A stretch of 64,000 bases of DNA from Melastoma dodecandrum (lineage: Eukaryota > Streptophyta > Magnoliopsida > Myrtales > Melastomataceae): assembly GCA_029817715.1 (NCBI GenBank), contig JARUPY010000394.1, positions 558,001 to 622,000 of the forward strand, given 5' to 3'. The first letter of the stretch is position 1. Every line of letters starts with the position of its first letter. The notes beneath the pieces are model-generated. The model was not told the origin of the DNA and ran no database searches. It worked only from the letters and a program-made list of their open reading frames with translations. This document shows positions 58,398 to 64,000 of the stretch, in pieces. The position numbers were made by a program, and so were the translations under genes.

Positions 58398-59852
58398 CTA
58401 GTCGTCTTTGGGAGCCGGGCAATACTCGGACTTGAGACGCTGGATGAATTTGATGACATAAGCCTGATGAAGCTCCTGGTCGCCAAAAAGCTCGGACTGC
58501 TCCTTGCATTTCTCCCTCAGCTTCTCGCCGTCCACGGAAACCATGGCGAACCTCAGTGCGCTCGCTACCCCCTCCCGGGTGTACTGTCCATCCCCCGCCC
58601 TCTCGACTTCCACCCCTAGTCCCCTGTGCACCATGTCCCTCGCGATCAACGGCTGGTCAATCCCAAAGGGGAGAAGTACCAGGGGGTACCCGAACTGCAG
58701 CGTCTCGATGACTGAGCCCCATGCTGAGTGAGTCAGCGTCCCACCAATCGTGGGGTGGCTCATGATCTCAAACTGTGGCACCCACCCGAAGCACACCTTC
58801 CCGCTGGAGGATGTCCTTTCGAGGAGCCCCGGCGGGAGGATGGCCTCCGCGAGCTTTTCCTCGTCGTTTTGGTCTATGTGTCTTGCCCAGCTCGGTCTCC
58901 TCAGGGCCCACACGAACGGGATCCCTGACAGCTCCAGTCCCAGGGCTATCTCGTGGATGTTCTCCTTCGTCAGCTGGAGCTCGCTTCCAAACGCCACGAA
59001 CACTACTGCGTTCTCTGTCTTGCCGTCCAGCCACTCCAGGATGGGACAGTGGCTGCCAGAGCTCGAGGGGGGAGTCGATTTGTCCCGTGGAAGCAAGCCC
59101 ACAGGGATAACAGGCTTGCCAATGTTCTCTTCGATGGTTTCCAAGTAGTGACGATCAAACTCAGGGCAGCTACGAATCGTTATGGCAGCAGATGACTTGA
59201 GAACGTTTCCGAGTCTCTCCGCGTCTGTGTAGTCCGACGCGTTCTTGCTGTATATCCCTCCATGAAGGCCAATGGCCTCATGAAGGCGGTATGCGATGGA
59301 TGGCGGGAACTTACCCCATGGTGGGGGGATGGTTAGGCTCTCTGGCGTCTCCCAACGCCGCTCCCCACTGAGGTAATCAGGGTGCATTAGGAAGGCAAGG
59401 GCTGATGCGGGGAAGATCGAGAACATCATCATGGGGATGCCTCTTTCTTCCACCAAGTCTTTAGCCCAGGGGGAGGCGAAATCAACCATGAGGATGTCCG
59501 GGGAGGAAACTTCGAGAAAACCCGCCAGGGGCTCCCGGAGGAGGTCGTAGGCGACCTTCAGGTACTGTATCTCATCGAAAGCCACGTCCATCGTGGCCTC
59601 GCCACGGAGGGGTGACCCTGAAGTATCCTTCACATCAGCCAAGGGGAGGGGAATGAAGCGGAGTAGGTCGGGAGAAACATCAGGGGGCAGCTTGGGGATT
59701 CTGCGCAGGTTCCCAGGGGTGGAGAGGAAGGAGACCCTGACGAGGCCGGAGCGAACGAGGGAGACGGCGAGCTGTGAGAATGGTATGATGTGGCCGAAAG
59801 CCGACCATGGGAGCATAACGACGTGGAGAAAGGGGTTGGTACTATCCGCCAT
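58398..59852 (-). CDS. UDP-glycosyltransferase, UGT91-type (putative UDP-rhamnose/glucose:glycoside glycosyltransferase)
   Basis: A complete single-exon gene of 484 codons, the usual length of plant GT1 enzymes, which transfer a sugar from a UDP donor to a small molecule in the cytosol. UGT91 members commonly extend a sugar already on a flavonoid, terpenoid or steroid. N-terminal half: the catalytic His lies in LPWSAFGH (H21) and its likely Asp partner in MVDFAS (D124). C-terminal half: the 44-residue PSPG donor box runs from W357 (WVPQ) to Q400 (GIDQ). Within it THSAWGS (374-380) replaces the common HCGWNS: Ala377 for Gly and Gly379 for Asn. IGGTLTHSAW...LVLLPFGIDQ and RGLGVEVER are UGT91-like. 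The ATG context (G at -3, G at +4) is good. It is GC-rich compared with the flanks. The exact sugar donor and acceptor cannot be told from sequence. Confidence 0.95.
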   Translation of the reverse strand: MADSTNPFLHVVMLPWSAFGHIIPFSQLAVSLVRSGLVRVSFLSTPGNLRRIPKLPPDVSPDLLRFIPLPLADVKDTSGSPLRGEATMDVAFDEIQYLKVAYDLLREPLAGFLEVSSPDILMVDFASPWAKDLVEERGIPMMMFSIFPASALAFLMHPDYLSGERRWETPESLTIPPPWGKFPPSIAYRLHEAIGLHGGIYSKNASDYTDAERLGNVLKSSAAITIRSCPEFDRHYLETIEENIGKPVIPVGLLPRDKSTPPSSSGSHCPILEWLDGKTENAVVFVAFGSELQLTKENIHEIALGLELSGIPFVWALRRPSWARHIDQNDEEKLAEAILPPGLLERTSSSGKVCFGWVPQFEIMSHPTIGGTLTHSAWGSVIETLQFGYPLVLLPFGIDQPLIARDMVHRGLGVEVERAGDGQYTREGVASALRFAMVSVDGEKLREKCKEQSELFGDQELHQAYVIKFIQRLKSEYCPAPKDD

Positions 59853-59929
59853 AGCCCGACCAGCTTAGTGCGCTTCTACGTCGTCTCTGGTGTTAATAGT
59901 AAAAGATCGGAACGACAGGAGAGAGAGCG

Positions 59930-59941
59930 ACCTTATAATAA
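59930..59941 (-). promoter_or_regulatory. Candidate TATA box of the UGT gene
   Basis: The minus strand reads TTATTATAAGG, about 80 bases upstream of the ATG. The position fits a short 5' UTR. No other promoter element was identified. Confidence 0.4.
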
Positions 59942-59952
59942 CGACTCACGAC

Positions 59953-61177
59953 GGACGATCGAAAGAAACCTTGCAAGAGAAAAATGCTTATTCTCATCCA
60001 ATAACAATAGTTGCTCCTCCTCCCCCTTTTCTTTCCAATATAGAAACATCTAAAACTTTTGTTTCATATATATTATTTATTCATAAAAAAATTTAAAACT
60101 TCGAAAATAACGTAAATAGTTTTATCTTTTCATAAGCTACAAATTAGAAAGTAAAATCCTATAAATATGTTTCAAAATATATTAAATTCCATGTTAAGGC
60201 CGCCCGAAGATGCTGCAAGAGAGAAAAGTCGTCATTCGTACACGGCAACTTTCGTCTAAATCCAAATATAAAAGAGAATTTGTGTCATTTCTTTCTTATC
60301 AAATCGAGCGCCGAAGAAGCACACAACCACATACTAACAACAGTGACGTGACGTTGTGCTCCCATTTAATGTATAAAATGAATAATAATTTATCATTTAA
60401 GTCACATTACCTAACAAAAAAAAAAATATGATATATGGCATGTCAAATCATCGAATCAGACAACTCTACAAGTAATTCCAAAAAAATATAAACAAATTGT
60501 ACTAAAACTCTATTTTAAAATATAAGTATTTTTTCCTGTTTTGCTAAAGATAAAAATAAAGTAAACGTACACGCATATTCATCAAAATATTTAATAAGAA
60601 TGAGGTTACATTTGAAAAAAAAAAAACAAATCATCGTCTAGCTAGGCCAGATGGATATTGTAAGATGAATATATGCCAAAGATTTATTATGTCATGTGCT
60701 TATGCATCGAAACTTATCTATAATTTCCGAACTAGTATATTAAACTATGCCCGATGTCAAGGATTTACATCAATCTTCAACTTTTTTCACATTTGAATCT
60801 AGTCGTATGCCATTAGAAACTTACCATTTTCTATTCGAAACTTTTGGTTAGATGCAATATACCGGCTAAACGATTTGAACCGTGAAGTGAATCACGTGTC
60901 TTCCTGAATTAAATATGAGCCTTACGATTCATTTCGATTAATATGATTCTATGGTTTTATCCGACTCGAAAAATTAATTAACTACTAGATTAGATTATAT
61001 TTATGTTACATTTTTAAAATACAAAAAAATGTAAAAATGTTAGATTATGTTCAATAAACTTGAATATAGTTATAATAATGAAAGCTAAGATTGTTAAGCC
61101 GAAGGATTGTTCGTATAGTCGGATAATGATGATGACAAAAGGTATTTGTTGTTAATGTGTTATTTAAGTGTACATAA
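59953..61177. other. AT-rich sequence upstream of the UGT gene
   Basis: Promoter side of the UGT gene. There are several ORFs under 75 codons and no recognised coding sequence. It ends at the edge of the inverted LTR at 61,178. Confidence 0.6.
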
Positions 61178-63443
61178 TGTAATACCCCAAATTGCATAAA
61201 TTCCATAATCAATCAATTCAAAAAGATCAATCAAATAAAATAAATTTATCTAATTAATCGCATGAATGAAAAAATCAAATACCTTTTAAACAATCCGAAA
61301 AAGGACATTATTCCTTTCCCTAAGAAGCCGAAGGCCAACTTTTCCTTATACACAGGAATTGGAGATTAGCTCCATCCTACATATAAAAATTAAATTGGAG
61401 CCAAAGACTCTTCAATGCTGACGAGTCAAGGCCTCCCGATGTCAACCGCCTAATCCTAGTTGGCACCTTCCTCTCCGAGCCTCCTTTTGCCACAACCACC
61501 ACCCAAGTTGGGTAAGGACAGACTCCAAGGCAGTCCCCCGGACTCCCCGATGTCCCTTTTCCTCCTCGGCCCATCCCGGAGTGACAGAACCCTTTCTATG
61601 AGTTAAAGCCCTTTTTTCTCATACTAATTCAACTACTCTTTCAACATAGAGCATGACTGACCACCTTTTCCATTTATTGAACTCATCACATGTGACGTGG
61701 GGAACGCAAAACCGAGCCCTAACGAAGCAGTGTAGGCTCGGCCAAAATGAAATGGGGTCAGTCAACTGGCCATAACTTTCTTGTCTAATGTCAGAATCAG
61801 ACAAATTCAATTCTTTCAATTCCTTGACATGATTGTGATAAAATTTTACAACATTGGTTCAGTTTTTCCCCATCTTTTGGCTAATTATATTTGGATTTCG
61901 CATGCTTGAATAGCAAACTGAGAAAACATATGTTCTTGAATGTATTTGGCTCTAACATCCTGGTTGTCTTTTAATCACAGAACTATTCTTATTAAAAACT
62001 ACATTTCATCAGTTTTCCATACATATCTCATGCGTCAAAATCTCAATCACGTTGTAAATGTTATGATTTTTTGAAAACGTTTCGGTCACGTTTCTGTGAC
62101 GGTATCGTATTTAAAAATAAAGTATCATTTTTTAACTGCGTCTAAATGTTTCGAAATTTTAACATTTTTTCTTTTATAAATAAGGTTTATGAGCTAAGTT
62201 ATGCTAAAACTTATTTTGAGGTATTGTCTTACGTTTTTTAGTCGTTTACATTTAGAAAAATGGTGGTATATTTAATTTAATAGGCTAATTTTCTTTGAAA
62301 TTTTATGGATATGACCACCTTTAAGTTAAACATTATTGAACTTTGGTTTTGTCTCACTTGGACTTGTTTAATGCAAGTTATGACTTTTTATGAAGTGATC
62401 TGCAATCAGAACACACTTTGGGTTAGGCCTCACTTTGACAAATTTTTTGCCACTTTATTGAGTAATTTACCCCCAAAGTTTACATGACATGTCATTGATG
62501 GGTTGGAAATATCGCCGTAAAATATAGTTCCTTTTGGACCCTATTTACATATTTCTTTGATATTTTTCGTTAACATTACATCATCTAGTTTTGGGCCCTT
62601 TCACTTGTTTTGTTATGAGGCTTGCAGGTGACCCGTCATTGCCGCACAACGGTCGATTTCAGTACAACTGGAAGAAATTCTGAAGCTCCAAGGATGGATC
62701 GCATGCGAGGACAGCCCACGAAAGATAGGCATCGCTAGAGCAGCCCCAACTGACGCTGCATTAGCCAATGAAATGTCATCCCGGTGGGGCTCAGGTACAT
62801 GAGGGTATGTGAGGGCTCCCGATTTTTCTTTTATCCCTCCTGTAACAGGCCGTGGGCCCAAGTGCATAGGTCATGGGTCACCATATCAACACACCTACTT
62901 TGATCTAAAGACTTATTTGTGATTGCGTTTGGGCTCATCCCGTATGAGTCCGGTCCAATGCCCGGATCGGGCCTAATGCTCGAAACCCTTTGACATGAGT
63001 CCGGACCTAAAGCCTATATTGGGTCCAATGCCCATGATATAATTACATGAGTCCGATGTGACGCCTAGATTGGGTCCAACGCCCATAATCATATACATGT
63101 TTTTAGAGCAAATGACGCCACATATGAGTGTGAAAGCTTGTAAATAGGAATCCTCAAACCAATGGTTTTTTCGACTTAAACCGTCTTTCATAAAAATAAC
63201 TAGGTGGCGACTCCTAATAGCTTACCTAAGTTAAGCAACAAGCATATTTTAATAGAGCAATCATGGATGGGGAATGCGACACGAGTCGCTCTGGATCCTC
63301 TTCAGCTTCATTTTACTGATCATGGTCCACTTTTCGCCCATCACCTCCTAAAGAGCACACCGACGCTCTTGTCAAGTCTTCAACTGGAAGGCGTCCGGAG
63401 AGTTGACCCGGATCTTCATGTCATCCAAACCGCCACGCGCGCA
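61178..63443 (+). mobile_element. Ogre-like family LTR in plus orientation, decayed
   Basis: Starts TGTAATACCCCAAATTGC, the same beginning as the LARD LTR (TGTAATACCTCAAATTTGC), and ends with CCGCCACGCGCGCA at about 63,443. In between it carries, on the minus strand, the conserved landmarks of the others: GGTGGCGACTCCTAATAGCTTACC (63,204-63,227), GTCGGA-like AAACCGTC, CATATGAGT, the GTTGGACCC repeats near 63,060-63,090 and GGCCCAAGTGCATAGG (62,854). It is shorter (about 2.3 kb) than the LARD LTR. No PBS follows its end. The ORFs at 62,613-62,867 and 63,204-63,446 are within the LTR. Confidence 0.7.
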
Positions 63444-63608
63444 TGAGATCCCAACGTTGGTGTGCTAACCTGGATGTGTTAACCCATATCCAGGTTCTAT
63501 AACCTCACAAATGATCACTTCTGTACATAGGTTTGATATGGAAAAAAGTGCGAAATATCCTAAGGCACTAATTCAACCCCATTCTTAGTTCAACCTTATT
63601 CCAATAGT
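63444..63608 (+). mobile_element. Probable end of a Ty1/copia 5' LTR
   Basis: Sits directly before a copia PBS. The phrase AAGGCACTAATTCAACCCCA ... CTTATTCCAATAG near 63,560-63,607 has the look of copia LTR ends. The start of this LTR was not located; it abuts the end of the inverted Ogre-like LTR. Confidence 0.45.
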
Positions 63609-63620
63609 TGGTATTAGAGC
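63609..63620 (+). promoter_or_regulatory. Ty1/copia primer-binding site (initiator tRNA-Met)
   Basis: TGGTATTAGAGC, one mismatch to the standard plant copia PBS TGGTATCAGAGC. It fixes a plus-strand copia element whose coding part begins just after. Confidence 0.85.
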
Positions 63621-63629
63621 AGGTTCAAT

Positions 63630-64000
63630 GAACAAAGTTTTGTCACTTGTGGAGAGATCGGTATGGATGTAAATGGGGTTTACTCACGCTGTAGGACTTA
63701 ACAATAATAATAGCACATTATTTGTAGGACAAACTTTTCTAGTTGACACAACCGAATGGAATTCTGAATTGGATCTCGTGAATCGAGATTTTAAGGGATA
63801 TCAAAAATGGTCCTCTGCTCTATAGAGGAGAGGCTCTAGAAATGGACTCCATCAGCACGATTTTGTTTTCTGATGAGGAAAATGAATTCATAAAGTTGAA
63901 TGTTGTGGTAGTCAATTGTCTACATCATGTTCCATCTCCTTTGGAGTACAACTAAATCTCAGCATGTATTACGACAAAAGAAATTTGGGACTGACTTATC
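63630..64000 (+). pseudogene. Ty1/copia gag N-terminus, decayed, cut by window end
   Basis: Reads NRDFKGYQKWSSAL (about 63,780-63,820), the 'N-Y-x-x-W-x-x-A-M' block, and, after a stop and frame change, FIKLNVVVVNCLH (about 63,888-63,930) and ITTKEIWD near 63,970. These match the start of copia gag. It continues beyond the window. Confidence 0.75.

Noticed and set aside
1..64000. CRISPR arrays, bacterial operons, tRNA or rRNA genes
   Set aside because: The repeat arrays found (44.7, 54.6, 56.9 kb) lack the fixed repeat-unique spacer pattern. No tRNA cloverleaf was noticed apart from PBS complements. The DNA is plant-type throughout.

Overview
The window is plant nuclear DNA, almost certainly from a eudicot. 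It is an intergenic, repeat-dense region dominated by nested and decayed LTR retrotransposons, and I can defend only one intact host gene. The DUF7745-type retroelement ORF and the Tat/Ogre and Athila elements fit a rosid such as pomegranate or another Myrtales species, but that species guess is inference. Nothing indicates bacterial DNA, CRISPR, rRNA or tRNA genes.

Layout. (1) 0.9-9.0 kb: minus-strand remains of a Tat-lineage Ty3/gypsy pol gene (protease, RT, RNase H, a second RNase H, integrase). It is split by about 4 kb of non-coding repeat at 3.77-7.76 kb. (2) 9.56-23.5 kb: old copies of one Ogre-like family on the minus strand. An LTR fragment (9.56 kb) is followed by a diverged ORF1 of DUF7745 type (12.1-13.3 kb), a primer-binding site (PBS), a 4.2 kb LTR (14.05-18.27 kb), a short internal piece with a second PBS, another LTR (from 19.63 kb) and another internal piece (22.4-23.5 kb). 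(3) 24.1-31.1 kb: minus-strand Athila-type Ty3/gypsy remnant (env-like scrap, RT/RNase H, protease, gag, PBS, LTR), with a plus-strand LTR-like block inside the LTR. (4) 31.3-52.0 kb: one decayed plus-strand Ty1/copia element. It is split first at its integrase by a repeat block plus a decayed Tekay-type Ty3/gypsy element, and again just before its RT by a structurally complete 11.97 kb retrotransposon (38,828-50,797). (5) 52.0-57.8 kb: poorly resolved remnants, AT-rich sequence, local tandem repeats and a gypsy RT scrap. (6) 58.4-59.85 kb: an intact intronless UDP-glycosyltransferase gene of UGT91 type on the minus strand. (7) 61.2-63.4 kb: an inverted, decayed LTR of the Ogre-like family, followed to the window end by a copia PBS and gag start.

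The main result is the 38,828-50,797 element. It has two nearly identical 3.46 kb LTRs with TG...CA ends, a 5 bp target duplication (GCTGC) and an Ogre-style tRNA-Arg-like PBS, but no recognisable gag, pol or ORF1. It therefore looks like a non-autonomous large retrotransposon derivative (LARD). Related LTRs at 9.6, 14.05, 19.6 and 61.2 kb, one of them next to ORF1 and possibly continuous with the Tat pol at 1-9 kb, are candidates for its autonomous relatives. All element boundaries were read by eye.
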